The notes beneath the pieces are model-generated. The model searched no databases. It worked only from the letters and a program-made list of their open reading frames with translations, and had not been told where the DNA came from. Positions 1 to 7,661 of a DNA stretch of 22,720 nt are shown in pieces. Location of the stretch: assembly GCA_003482455.1 (NCBI GenBank), contig DMYW01000001.1:22857-45576 (forward strand). The letters are read 5' to 3'. This stretch comes from Rheinheimera sp. Lineage in GTDB: Bacteria; Pseudomonadota; Gammaproteobacteria; Enterobacterales; Alteromonadaceae. A program made the translations under genes and the position numbers. Each line of letters opens with the position of its first letter. Positions within the stretch are counted from its first letter, which is position 1.

Positions 1-24
1 AAGACTAACTGCGAAGAGCGCTGA
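1..24 (+). CDS. possible 3' end of an upstream gene (pepA?)
   Basis: Two frames are open from the left edge. One ends with TGA at 22-24 (tail KTNCEER) and the other with TGA at 32-34 (tail RLTAKSADVF). A hairpin terminator follows at once, so some gene probably ends here. In E. coli and many relatives pepA (leucyl aminopeptidase) lies directly upstream of holC-valS, which makes pepA the obvious guess. The visible tail is too short to confirm the family or the frame. Confidence 0.3.
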   Translation, partial: KTNCEER

Positions 25-37
25 CGTTTTTTGACCC

Positions 38-63
38 AGCGCTGGCCGCACGCCAGCGCTTTT
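38..63 (+). terminator. rho-independent terminator upstream of holC
   Basis: A perfect 9-bp stem (AGCGCTGGC at 38-46 with GCCAGCGCT at 52-60) closes a 5-nt loop and is followed by a short T run (60-63). It lies between the stop of the upstream frame and holC. The T tract is short, so termination may be partial and holC may receive read-through. Confidence 0.6.
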
Positions 64-91
64 AGCAAGGGTTTACCGCACTGGATCTACT

Positions 92-523
92 ATGCAAGTG
101 CAGTTTTATTTATTAAATCCCGACGAGCCGGCACAACTGCCGGCTTTGTTGCTTCAAACCTGCCGCTTGTGCGCTGAATTGTATCGCGCCAATCAACGGG
201 TGTTTGTCTATTGCCCAAATCAGCAAGACGCCGAACGCCTAGATGAGGTATTATGGCAGTTTGATCCGGATAGCTTTGTGCCGCACAACTTAGCCGGCGA
301 AGGCCCGCCACGCGGCGCGCCGATTGAAATTAGCTGGCAAATGCCCAAGACCAGCCGCAATGTGCTCGTCAACTGGACCTCGGAGGTCCCGCCGTTTGCC
401 AACCGCTACAGCAAAGTAATCGAATTTGTCCCGGCCGATGAAGCAGGAAAAATCGCCGCCCGGCAGAAATTTAAATTTTACCGCCAGCTCGGGGTGACAC
501 CCGAAACCGTGCCGGCGAGCTAA
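92..523 (+). CDS. holC: DNA polymerase III chi subunit
   Basis: HolC (chi) is an accessory subunit of the clamp-loader complex. It pairs with psi (HolD) and touches SSB, linking the loader to SSB-coated lagging-strand DNA in the cytoplasm. The 143-aa protein is close to the usual length (E. coli about 147). It carries the family signature region SFVPHNLAGEGP near residues 61-72, preceded by LDE-LW, and the late VIEFVP segment matches the family. The ATG at 92 fits the family N-terminus (M-x3-FYLL); a ribosome-binding site is weak. Its stop lies 19 bp before valS, the usual holC-valS pair, so co-transcription is likely. Identity is firm from these motifs and the neighbour. Confidence 0.95.
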   Translation: MQVQFYLLNPDEPAQLPALLLQTCRLCAELYRANQRVFVYCPNQQDAERLDEVLWQFDPDSFVPHNLAGEGPPRGAPIEISWQMPKTSRNVLVNWTSEVPPFANRYSKVIEFVPADEAGKIAARQKFKFYRQLGVTPETVPAS

Positions 524-542
524 CAGTCAGAGACTTTACACC

Positions 543-3407
543 ATGGAAAAGACGTTTAACCCCAGTAACATTGAACAAGCCATGTATCAGGCTTGGGAAA
601 GCAAAGGTTATTTCAAACCTTCGTACGACAACAGCAACGGCGCCTATTGCATCATGATCCCGCCACCGAATGTCACCGGTAGCTTGCACATGGGCCACGC
701 CTTCCAGCAAACCATCATGGACGCGCTGACGCGCTACCAACGTATGCTGGGTAAAAATACCTTATGGCAAGTCGGTACTGACCACGCCGGTATCGCCACG
801 CAAATGGTGGTAGAACGTAAACTGGCCGCTGCCGGTTTACCGGATCGTCACGCGATGGGCCGCGACGCCTTTATCGAAAAAGTCTGGGAGTGGAAAGCCG
901 AATCTGGTGGCACTATCACCTCGCAAATGCGCCGTTTAGGCAACTCGGTGGATTGGGATAAAGAACGTTTCACCATGGACGACGGCTTATCCAACGCCGT
1001 GCAAGAAGTGTTTGTGCGTTTGTACGAAGACGACCTGATCTACCGCGGTAAACGCTTGGTTAACTGGGACCCGAAACTGCACACCGCCATTTCTGACTTA
1101 GAAGTTGAAAACAAAGAACAAAAAGGTCATTTCTGGCACCTGCGTTACCCGCTGGCTGACGGTATCACCACGCCAGACGGCAAAAACTACATTGTGGTGG
1201 CGACTACTCGCCCTGAAACCATGCTCGGCGACACCGCTGTTGCCGTCAACCCAGACGATGAACGCTACCAAGCTCTGATCGGCAAAGAAATTCTGCTGCC
1301 GCTGGTCAACCGCCGCATTCCGATTGTGGCCGATGACCACGCCGACAAAGAAAAAGGCTCAGGCTGCGTCAAAATCACCCCAGCGCATGACTTTAACGAC
1401 TACGAAGTCGGTAAACGCCACAGCCTGCCGCTGATTAACGTGATGACGCCTGATGCGACTATTCGCGCGCAAGGCGAATGTTTCTTTACCAACGGTGAAG
1501 AAAACGCGGCCATGTCGGCGCCAATTCCAGCCGAGTTAGCCGGCCTTGACCGCTACGCCGCGCGTAAAGCCATTGTGGCAGCCTTTGAAGCGCAAGGCTT
1601 ATTGGAAAAAATCGAAGAACTGACCAACACCCTGCCCTACGGTGACCGTTCAGGCGTGGTGATTGAACCAATGCTGACCGACCAATGGTATGTGCGCGTC
1701 GCGCCATTGGCCAAAACCGCGATTGAAGCGGTGGAAAACGGCGACATTCAGTTCGTGCCAAAACAATACGAAAACATGTACTACAGCTGGATGCGTGATA
1801 TCCAAGACTGGTGTATTTCGCGTCAATTGTGGTGGGGTCACCGCATTCCGGCTTGGTATGGCGATGATGGCAAAGTGTATGTCGGCCGTAACGAAGCCGA
1901 AGTACGCGCCAAACACGGCCTGGCCGACACGGTTGCGCTGCGCCAAGACAATGACGTGTTAGATACTTGGTTCTCGTCAGCGCTGTGGACCTTCTCGACG
2001 CTCGGCTGGCCAGAACAAACCGTCGATTTAAAAACCTTCCACCCAACCGACGTGTTGGTGACCGGCTTTGACATCATTTTCTTCTGGGTCGCCCGGATGA
2101 TCATGATGACGATGCACTTTATCAAAGACGAAGACGGCAAGCCGCAAGTGCCATTTAAAACCGTCTACGTCACAGGTCTTATCCGCGACGAAAACGGCGA
2201 CAAGATGTCGAAATCCAAGGGCAACGTCATCGATCCGCTGGATATGATCGACGGCATCAGCTTGGAAGACTTATTGGAAAAACGCACCAGCAACATGATG
2301 CAGCCACAATTGGCGCAAAAAATTGCCGATCGCACCAAAAAGCAATTCCCTGCAGGTATTGAAGCCTCCGGCACCGACGCGCTGCGCTTTACTTTAGCGG
2401 CGCTGGCGTCAACCGGCCGTGACATCAACTGGGACATGAAGCGTTTAGAGGGTTACCGCAACTTCGTCAACAAGCTGTGGAACGCAAGCCGCTACGTCAT
2501 GATGATGACCGAAGAAAAAGACTGTGGCCTGAGCGGTGGCGAGCTGAAGCTGTCACTGGCAGACCAATGGATTTTGTCGGCGTACAACGATTGCGTCAAA
2601 ACCTACCGTCAGCACTTGGACAACTACCGCTTTGACCTGGCGGCCAACACCTTGTACGAGTTCACTTGGAACCAATTCTGTGACTGGTACTTGGAGCTGA
2701 CTAAACCTGTGCTGTTCAAAGGCGATGAAGCCTCGCAACGCGGTACTCGTCAGACCCTGGTTCGCGTGCTGGAAAGCCTGCTGCGCTTGATGCACCCACT
2801 GATGCCATTTATCACCGAAGAGATTTGGCACAAAGTGGCACCACTGGCGCGCACCGACTACGACGCGTCGCAAAGCATCATGAACCAAGCCTTCCCAAGC
2901 GTCGACGACAGCCTGCACAACGCAGCCGTTGAACAAGAAATTGACTGGGTGAAAAACTTCATTCTGGCCATTCGCGTGGTGCGCGGCGAGATGGATATTC
3001 CGCCGACCAAACCATTGCCAGTGCTGCTGCGTAATTTATCCAGCGACGACCAACGCCGTTTAGCAGCCAACCAAGCCTTGTTGCAAAACCTGGCCAAGCT
3101 GGAAAGCATCACTGTGCTTAACGCCGACGCAGTGGCGCCAGCCAGCGCAACGCAATTGCTCGGCGGTATGGATCTGCTGATCCCGATGGCCGGTTTAATC
3201 GACAAAGAAGCGGAGCTTGCTCGTATCGCCAAAGCGCTGGAGAAACAGCTGCAAGAGCGTGAACGTGTCGCCGCCAAACTGTCGAACGAAGGCTTTGTTG
3301 CTAAAGCTCCAGAAGCTGTGCTGGTGAAAGAACGCGAGCGTTTAGCCGATGCGGAAGCGGCGATCGCCAAGTTGACCGCACAACAAGCGGAGATCGCAGC
3401 ACTGTAA
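543..3407 (+). CDS. valS: valyl-tRNA synthetase
   Basis: This class I aminoacyl-tRNA synthetase charges tRNA-Val with valine and edits misactivated threonine. At 954 aa it matches the full family length (E. coli 951). The HIGH-type motif HMGH is at residues 49-52 in the context PPPNVTGSLHMGHAF. The KMSKS motif is at 554-558, the same position as in E. coli. The editing-domain signature TTRPETMLGDTAV and KITPAHDFNDYEVG are present. The last ~70 residues are Glu/Lys/Ala-rich heptads, the C-terminal coiled-coil arm that contacts tRNA. The ATG at 543 has only a weak AGAG upstream and follows holC closely, suggesting co-transcription. No frameshift or missing motif is seen. A strong terminator follows. 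Confidence 0.98.
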   Translation: MEKTFNPSNIEQAMYQAWESKGYFKPSYDNSNGAYCIMIPPPNVTGSLHMGHAFQQTIMDALTRYQRMLGKNTLWQVGTDHAGIATQMVVERKLAAAGLPDRHAMGRDAFIEKVWEWKAESGGTITSQMRRLGNSVDWDKERFTMDDGLSNAVQEVFVRLYEDDLIYRGKRLVNWDPKLHTAISDLEVENKEQKGHFWHLRYPLADGITTPDGKNYIVVATTRPETMLGDTAVAVNPDDERYQALIGKEILLPLVNRRIPIVADDHADKEKGSGCVKITPAHDFNDYEVGKRHSLPLINVMTPDATIRAQGECFFTNGEENAAMSAPIPAELAGLDRYAARKAIVAAFEAQGLLEKIEELTNTLPYGDRSGVVIEPMLTDQWYVRVAPLAKTAIEAVENGDIQFVPKQYENMYYSWMRDIQDWCISRQLWWGHRIPAWYGDDGKVYVGRNEAEVRAKHGLADTVALRQDNDVLDTWFSSALWTFSTLGWPEQTVDLKTFHPTDVLVTGFDIIFFWVARMIMMTMHFIKDEDGKPQVPFKTVYVTGLIRDENGDKMSKSKGNVIDPLDMIDGISLEDLLEKRTSNMMQPQLAQKIADRTKKQFPAGIEASGTDALRFTLAALASTGRDINWDMKRLEGYRNFVNKLWNASRYVMMMTEEKDCGLSGGELKLSLADQWILSAYNDCVKTYRQHLDNYRFDLAANTLYEFTWNQFCDWYLELTKPVLFKGDEASQRGTRQTLVRVLESLLRLMHPLMPFITEEIWHKVAPLARTDYDASQSIMNQAFPSVDDSLHNAAVEQEIDWVKNFILAIRVVRGEMDIPPTKPLPVLLRNLSSDDQRRLAANQALLQNLAKLESITVLNADAVAPASATQLLGGMDLLIPMAGLIDKEAELARIAKALEKQLQERERVAAKLSNEGFVAKAPEAVLVKERERLADAEAAIAKLTAQQAEIAAL

Positions 3408-3435
3408 GTTGCTGCGGCTCACTCTACAAACCACA

Positions 3436-3463
3436 AAAGGCGCCTGCGGGCGCCTTTGTTTTT
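3436..3463 (+). terminator. rho-independent terminator of valS
   Basis: A 9-bp stem (AAAGGCGCC with GGCGCCTTT) closes a TGCG tetraloop and is followed by G then TTTTT. It starts 28 bp after the valS stop and is correctly oriented for holC-valS. Confidence 0.9.
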
Positions 3464-3599
3464 GGTGCGACTTACAGCTCACGCTAGATGGCCCGACGCT
3501 GCGGATCTGATGCACGTGGCGATGATGGGAGCGAACTCGGCCTGTCAGCTCACGATTGGCCAGATTTCACCGATGCGCTTGACCCAGTAGCGCAGCGCT

Positions 3600-3655
3600 T
3601 TTGTCCCAGTTCTCTTTGTCCCAGTTCTCTTTGCCCCAGTTCTCTCTGTCTCACT
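3600..3655. repeat. 15-bp tandem repeat, 3.7 copies
   Basis: Three units of TTTGTCCCAGTTCTC (3600-3614, 3615-3629, and 3630-3644 with one C for T change) are followed by a decayed partial unit (3645-3655). It lies in the 335-bp gene-free stretch 3408-3742 between convergent valS and rraB. That stretch otherwise holds only the valS terminator and the rraB terminator; 3464-3599 shows nothing recognisable. A 15-bp period keeps a frame open (repeated CPSSL), but no coding role is supported. Confidence 0.85.
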
Positions 3656-3677
3656 ATGAACCGCACCGCAATGACAA

Positions 3678-3703
3678 CAAAAAGCCCGCAACATGGCGGG
3701 CTT
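3678..3703 (-). terminator. rho-independent terminator of rraB
   Basis: An 8-bp perfect stem (AAGCCCGC at 3682-3689, GCGGGCTT at 3696-3703) closes a 6-nt loop. Read on the - strand it is followed by a T-rich run, the complement of the A run before 3682. It lies 40 bp past the rraB stop. Confidence 0.85.
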
Positions 3704-3742
3704 CTGATTTAGGTGCAACTCGCGGCGTACCGCGCATGCAGC

Positions 3743-4120
3743 TTAGTGTTTTTCGTCTTCTTCGAAGTCGTCGTCTTCGTCATCACCTTCGAAATAGGTG
3801 CCCCAGCCGTCGTATTCCACACCGAATTTTTTCGCCAAGGCTTCTAATTTGATGGCGTCTGCGGTGATAGTGTCACCGTCTAAGCTTTGTTCGCGAATGG
3901 CGTCAAACACCCAAGCGCTGCCGCCATCTTCAAACTCGACTTCTTCGGCGTCGGTCACTTCAAAACCCAATTTGAATACTTCGACCGCCAGTTTTTCTAA
4001 CTGGGCAAAATCTTGATGGTAAAAATGGTGCTCGATGGTGTATTCCGCATCTGGATCGCTACCGTCTTCCATTAACGCGTCGATGGTTTCGTCGGTAAAT
4101 TCTTTCCAATTCTCGCTCAT
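3743..4120 (-). CDS. rraB: regulator of RNase E activity RraB
   Basis: RraB binds the C-terminal scaffold of RNase E and lowers its activity on a subset of transcripts, remodelling the degradosome in the cytoplasm. The 125-aa protein carries the family core: MEDGSDPDAEYTIEHHFYH near residues 16-34, KLGFEVTDAEEVEFEDG near 51-67, and VEYDGWGTYFE near 100-110. These align closely with E. coli RraB (138 aa). The tail is a run of Asp/Glu (DDEDDDFEEDE), typical of the family and shorter here. The ATG at 4120 has an AGGA at 4127-4130 at good spacing. It lies close to holC-valS as in E. coli but on the opposite strand. It has its own terminator and a plausible -10 box upstream, so it looks monocistronic. 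Confidence 0.95.
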   Translation of the reverse strand: MSENWKEFTDETIDALMEDGSDPDAEYTIEHHFYHQDFAQLEKLAVEVFKLGFEVTDAEEVEFEDGGSAWVFDAIREQSLDGDTITADAIKLEALAKKFGVEYDGWGTYFEGDDEDDDFEEDEKH

Positions 4121-4166
4121 GGCAGGTCCTCGTTGCAGTCGCAGCTGCGTGATTCTGAAGGTGGGG

Positions 4167-4184
4167 TTCGCACAGCCGTGCGAA
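4167..4184 (-). promoter_or_regulatory. hairpin in the rraB 5' untranslated region
   Basis: A perfect 7-bp inverted repeat (TTCGCAC at 4167-4173, GTGCGAA at 4178-4184) has a 4-nt loop. It sits about 47 bp upstream of the rraB start. If transcription begins near 4191, as the -10 box at 4198-4203 suggests, the hairpin would lie near the 5' end of the mRNA. Confidence 0.5.
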
Positions 4185-4197
4185 ACAGTCTGTCGCC

Positions 4198-4203
4198 ATT
4201 GTA
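4198..4203 (-). promoter_or_regulatory. -10 box, putative rraB promoter
   Basis: On the - strand TACAAT matches the sigma-70 -10 consensus at 5 of 6 positions. The -35 region at 17-18 bp spacing is poor (about 3 of 6). It is the best candidate in the rraB upstream region and would give a leader of about 70 nt. Confidence 0.4.
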
Positions 4204-4320
4204 GCCTTGTTCGGCGGCGAAGGGAAAACTCTCACGGCTTTTTGATGCGAATTCATACAGTTGTCGCAAAAGCACCACGAAAATCAGACCGATGCTCCAG
4301 CGCAATTGAAAATTTTAGGT

Positions 4321-4346
4321 ACAAAAAAGCCGGTTCGAACCGGCTT
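4321..4346 (-). terminator. rho-independent terminator of plsC
   Basis: A 20-bp perfect palindrome at 4327-4346 (arms AAGCCGG / CCGGCTT around TTCGAA) is followed on the - strand by six T. It lies 71 bp beyond the plsC stop. On the + strand there is no useful T run, so it serves plsC. Confidence 0.85.
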
Positions 4347-4417
4347 GGTCACATGCGCCAGCGCTTTTCATGCGCGGCGCACATTCTTGGCTGCGTTCAT
4401 TCGCTGCTGCGCTGGGT

Positions 4418-5164
4418 TTAGGCAGCGCTTGAACCTGCAGGTGCTAGGTTGGCGGTTGCCACTTCTTCGTCAAGCTGGGCGATTTTCGCTTTCATCTGCG
4501 CGTGTACATGCTCGGCCAATTGACGCACAGGTACACCTAATTCTTGCGGCTGCACCGGCGGTAAAAATTCAATGATGATTTTGCCATTGTTCCAGCGGTT
4601 TAATTTGATTTTGCCGCAGGTGGTGTTCATACAGATAGGCACAATCGGCACACCGGCTTGTTGCGCAATATGAAAGGCACCGGTTTTAAACGGCAGCAAG
4701 CCACGGCCATAGCTGCGCGTGCCTTCGGCAAAGACCCAAATCGACAATTTGTCTTTGGTGATTTTCTCAACTGCACCTTGCATAGTGCCAACCGCGCGGG
4801 ATTTGTTATTGCGGTCAATCAAGATATTACCGGCAAGCCAGTACAACTGGCCGAAAAACGGAATAAATTTCAGGCTCTTTTTGCCAACGGTAACAGTACC
4901 AGGGATCAATGAACCGCTGATGGTGAACACGTCAAAATTGTTTTGGTGATTGGCGACAAACACACACGGCATGGCGTCATAAGCCGATTGGTCACGCCGG
5001 ATCTCGACATCCAAGCCCAGCACTTTGGCCATGCTGCCGTACCACGACGAAAATAAACCCACGTTGTTACGGTGAAACGGTCGGAATAAACAATACACCA
5101 AGCCAAATACAGCGGAAAACACCACAAACACAGCAAGGATCAATAAGCGGACAATAGCGAGCAC
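4418..5164 (-). CDS. plsC: 1-acyl-sn-glycerol-3-phosphate acyltransferase
   Basis: PlsC adds the second acyl chain to lysophosphatidic acid, giving phosphatidic acid at the inner membrane, the second step of phospholipid synthesis. The 248-aa form matches E. coli PlsC (245 aa). The NHx4D catalytic motif is at H73-D78 (NHQNNFD). FVGKKSL/IPFFGQLYW-type and GNILIDRNN blocks follow, EGTRS is at 147-151, and GVPIVPI at 171-177. An N-terminal TM helix spans about residues 3-26. I chose a GTG start at 5164 rather than the longer frame (to 5236). It aligns with the E. coli N-terminus (M-L-x-I-x-RLI) and has GGGG at 5171-5174. The longer frame would also span a TATACT -10 box at 5193-5198. It lies just downstream of parC, as in E. 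coli, but a terminator separates them. Confidence 0.93.
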   Translation of the reverse strand: MLAIVRLLILAVFVVFSAVFGLVYCLFRPFHRNNVGLFSSWYGSMAKVLGLDVEIRRDQSAYDAMPCVFVANHQNNFDVFTISGSLIPGTVTVGKKSLKFIPFFGQLYWLAGNILIDRNNKSRAVGTMQGAVEKITKDKLSIWVFAEGTRSYGRGLLPFKTGAFHIAQQAGVPIVPICMNTTCGKIKLNRWNNGKIIIEFLPPVQPQELGVPVRQLAEHVHAQMKAKIAQLDEEVATANLAPAGSSAA

Positions 5165-5192
5165 GATAAACCCCGAGCAAAAAGGACGCCCC

Positions 5193-5198
5193 AGTATA
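5193..5198 (-). promoter_or_regulatory. -10 box, putative plsC promoter
   Basis: TATACT on the - strand is 5 of 6 to the sigma-70 -10 consensus. It is about 29 bp upstream of the GTG start, giving a leader of about 20 nt. No good -35 is seen at 16-18 bp. Its position supports the short form of plsC. Confidence 0.45.
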
Positions 5199-5350
5199 CT
5201 CGGTTTACAGCTGTACGCTGGTTTGATCTGTGGCAAATCTGAGTAATTTTGGCAAAAAACCGCTGAAATTCGGCGTTCGCCCGCTAACGTGCGAAGTTCC
5301 TTGCTGGCAAAACTGGCGTCAAAGGCTGGTGGCGGCTAGCCATTTGACAT

Positions 5351-5380
5351 AAAAAAAGCCACCCGCAGGTGGCTGTTTTT
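5351..5380 (-). terminator. terminator of parC (possibly bidirectional)
   Basis: A 7-bp stem (AGCCACC at 5357-5363, GGTGGCT at 5368-5374) has a 4-nt loop. On the - strand it is followed by T6. On the + strand it is followed by GTTTTT, so it could stop transcription both ways. It lies 20 bp past the parC stop. Confidence 0.85.
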
Positions 5381-5393
5381 AAGGTGTTAACTA

Positions 5394-7649
5394 TTAAGCA
5401 TCCTCACCGACTAACAGCTCGTCGATGCGCTGCAAGCCACGTGGCAGCTTGTTACCACGACGACCACGTTCACCAACATAATGCGCTAAGTCCGACGCTT
5501 TAATCGTCATTTTGCGTTTGCCTGCCACTAAGGTGACGCCTGTGTCTTGCGGCACTACCGCCAAAATTTTCACGTATTCCTCGCGGCTTTGTGCACGTGC
5601 TGACGGAATACTCAAAATCTTGTTGCCTTTGCCTTTGGCCAATTTCGGCAATTCCGAGATTGGGAATACCAACATGCGGCCTTCGTTGGAAATAGCCACC
5701 ACTTGGTCGGTTTCAGGCGCTTTGATTACTTGCGGCGTTAACACTTTCGCCCCGGTTGGCAAGCTCAGCAGCGCTTTACCAGCTTTGTTGCGGCTGATTA
5801 AATCTTCAAAACTAGCGACAAAACCATAACCGGCGTCGCTCGCGAGCAACAATTGGGTGTCGTTTTCGGCCATCAACACATGTTCAAAGGTTTCACCACC
5901 GACAATGGTAAAGCGACCGGTCAGTGGTTCACCTTGACCGCGTGCCGACGGCAAATCGTGCGCTTCGGCAGCGTAACTGCGGCCGCTGGAATCAATAAAA
6001 GCCGCATATTGATTGCTGCGACCAATCGCACTGCCTTTATAGCCATCGCCGGCTTTGTATTGCAGGCTGTTGCCGTCCACGTCGTGGCCCTTAGCACAGC
6101 GTACCCAGCCTTTTTCGGACAGCACCACCGTCACTGGTTCGCTTGGCAATAACTCTTTTTCACTTAATGCTTTCGCTTCACCGCGTTGCACGATCGGGCT
6201 GCGGCGGGCATCACCGTATTTCTTGGCGTCCGCTTGCAGCTCGTCACGGATTAGCTTGGTCATTTTGGCAGCACTGCCAAGCACGCCTTGCAGGTATTCG
6301 CGCTCTTTGTTCAGCTCATCTTGCTCGCCGCGAATTTTCATCTCTTCGAGTTTGGCCAAGTGGCGCAGTTTTAACTCGAGGATCGCTTCCGCTTGGCGGT
6401 CAGAAATGCCAAACCGCGCCATCAGCACAGGTTTAGGTTCGTCATTTTCACGGATGATCCGGATCACTTCGTCGATGTTTAAGAAGGCAATCAACAAACC
6501 TTCCAACACATGCAAGCGATCCAAGACTTTGTCTAAGCGGTGTTGCAGGCGACGACGTACCGTCGTGCGGCGGAACTCCAACCACTCGGTTAAAATCTCC
6601 CGTAAGTTTTTCACCCGCGGCCGTTGGTCCAGCCCCAGGATATTCATGTTCACCCGATAGGATTTCTCCAAGTCGGTGGTGGCGAACAGGTGCTGCATCA
6701 GTTGCTCAACATCAATGCGGTTAGAGCGCGGCACAATCACAATGCGGGTTGGGTTTTCGTGGTCCGATTCATCGCGCAAATCCGACACCATCGGCAGCTT
6801 TTTCGCGTTCATTTGCGCGGCAATTTGCTCAAGAATTTTTGAGCCCGATGCTTGATGCGGCAGCGCTGTGATCACCACATCGCCGTCTTCGACACTATAA
6901 ATGGCCCGCATCCGAATACTGCCGCGACCAGTTTCATAGATGGCTTGAATTTCATGCGCTGGCGTGATGATTTCCGCTTCGGTTGGGAAATCTGGGCCTT
7001 TGACATATTGCAATAAGTCAGCGACCGGCGCGGCTGGGTTATCCAGCAGCAAACATGCGGCATCGGTGATTTCGCGGACGTTATGCGGCGGAATATCCGT
7101 CGCCATCCCAACCGCAATCCCCGTGGTGCCGTTGAGCAAAATATGCGGCAAGCGCGCCGGCAATACTTGTGGCTCGTCTAACGTACCGTCGAAGTTTGGC
7201 ATCCAATCGACTGTGCCTTGCCCTAACTCTTGCAGCAGCACTTCGGCAAATTTGGACAACTTGGCTTCGGTGTAACGCATGGCGGCGAAGGATTTTGGAT
7301 CATCCGGCGCACCCCAGTTGCCTTGACCGTCGACCAGCGGATAACGATAGCTAAACGGCTGCGCCATCAACACCATGGCTTCATAACAAGCACTATCGCC
7401 GTGCGGATGGAACTTACCTAACACGTCACCGACGGTCCGTGCCGACTTTTTATATTTCGCTTGGTTCGACAAACCAAGTTCCGACATCGCATACACGATA
7501 CGGCGTTGCACAGGTTTGAGGCCGTCACCGATATGGGGCAAAGCCCGGTCCATGATGACGTACATTGAATAATTGAGGTAGGCTTCTTCAGTGAAGGCCC
7601 GCAGCGGTCGTTGTTCGACGCCATCGGCACTGATGATAATATCCGTCAT
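5394..7649 (-). CDS. parC: DNA topoisomerase IV subunit A
   Basis: ParC is the DNA-cleaving subunit of topoisomerase IV. With ParE it decatenates daughter chromosomes and relaxes supercoils. The 751-aa protein matches E. coli (752). The catalytic tyrosine is Y126 in FAAMRYTEAK. The quinolone-resistance region reads HPHGDSACYE at 81-90, with the susceptible-type Ser86 and Glu90. The breakage-reunion domain is followed by the C-terminal DNA-wrapping domain, which includes LPSARGQGEPLTG and ends near GERGRRG-GLQRID. The ATG at 7649 has GGGA at 7655-7658. It starts 12 bp after the TPR gene stop, so the two genes are probably translationally coupled in one parE-TPR-parC transcript. It has its own terminator. 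Confidence 0.98.
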   Translation of the reverse strand: MTDIIISADGVEQRPLRAFTEEAYLNYSMYVIMDRALPHIGDGLKPVQRRIVYAMSELGLSNQAKYKKSARTVGDVLGKFHPHGDSACYEAMVLMAQPFSYRYPLVDGQGNWGAPDDPKSFAAMRYTEAKLSKFAEVLLQELGQGTVDWMPNFDGTLDEPQVLPARLPHILLNGTTGIAVGMATDIPPHNVREITDAACLLLDNPAAPVADLLQYVKGPDFPTEAEIITPAHEIQAIYETGRGSIRMRAIYSVEDGDVVITALPHQASGSKILEQIAAQMNAKKLPMVSDLRDESDHENPTRIVIVPRSNRIDVEQLMQHLFATTDLEKSYRVNMNILGLDQRPRVKNLREILTEWLEFRRTTVRRRLQHRLDKVLDRLHVLEGLLIAFLNIDEVIRIIRENDEPKPVLMARFGISDRQAEAILELKLRHLAKLEEMKIRGEQDELNKEREYLQGVLGSAAKMTKLIRDELQADAKKYGDARRSPIVQRGEAKALSEKELLPSEPVTVVLSEKGWVRCAKGHDVDGNSLQYKAGDGYKGSAIGRSNQYAAFIDSSGRSYAAEAHDLPSARGQGEPLTGRFTIVGGETFEHVLMAENDTQLLLASDAGYGFVASFEDLISRNKAGKALLSLPTGAKVLTPQVIKAPETDQVVAISNEGRMLVFPISELPKLAKGKGNKILSIPSARAQSREEYVKILAVVPQDTGVTLVAGKRKMTIKASDLAHYVGERGRRGNKLPRGLQRIDELLVGEDA

Positions 7650-7661
7650 ACAAATCCCGTT

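Noticed and set aside
31..59. holC promoter with TTGACC as -35
   Set aside because: A good -35 match but no -10 at 16-18 bp; it lies at the foot of the terminator hairpin.
1486..2046. 186-codon - strand frame inside valS
   Set aside because: Shadow of the valS reading frame, with Arg/Cys/His-rich composition and no motif.
3488..3712. 74-codon + strand open frame over the tandem repeat
   Set aside because: No ribosome-binding site or homology; it is open only because the 15-bp repeat keeps phase, and it runs into the rraB terminator.
4117..4305. - strand frame with a hydrophobic start upstream of rraB
   Set aside because: It overlaps the rraB leader, promoter and start, has no ribosome-binding site, and its C-terminal part looks like random coding.
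6055..6660. 201-codon + strand frame inside parC
   Set aside because: Antisense to conserved parC; Ser/Arg-rich low-quality composition.
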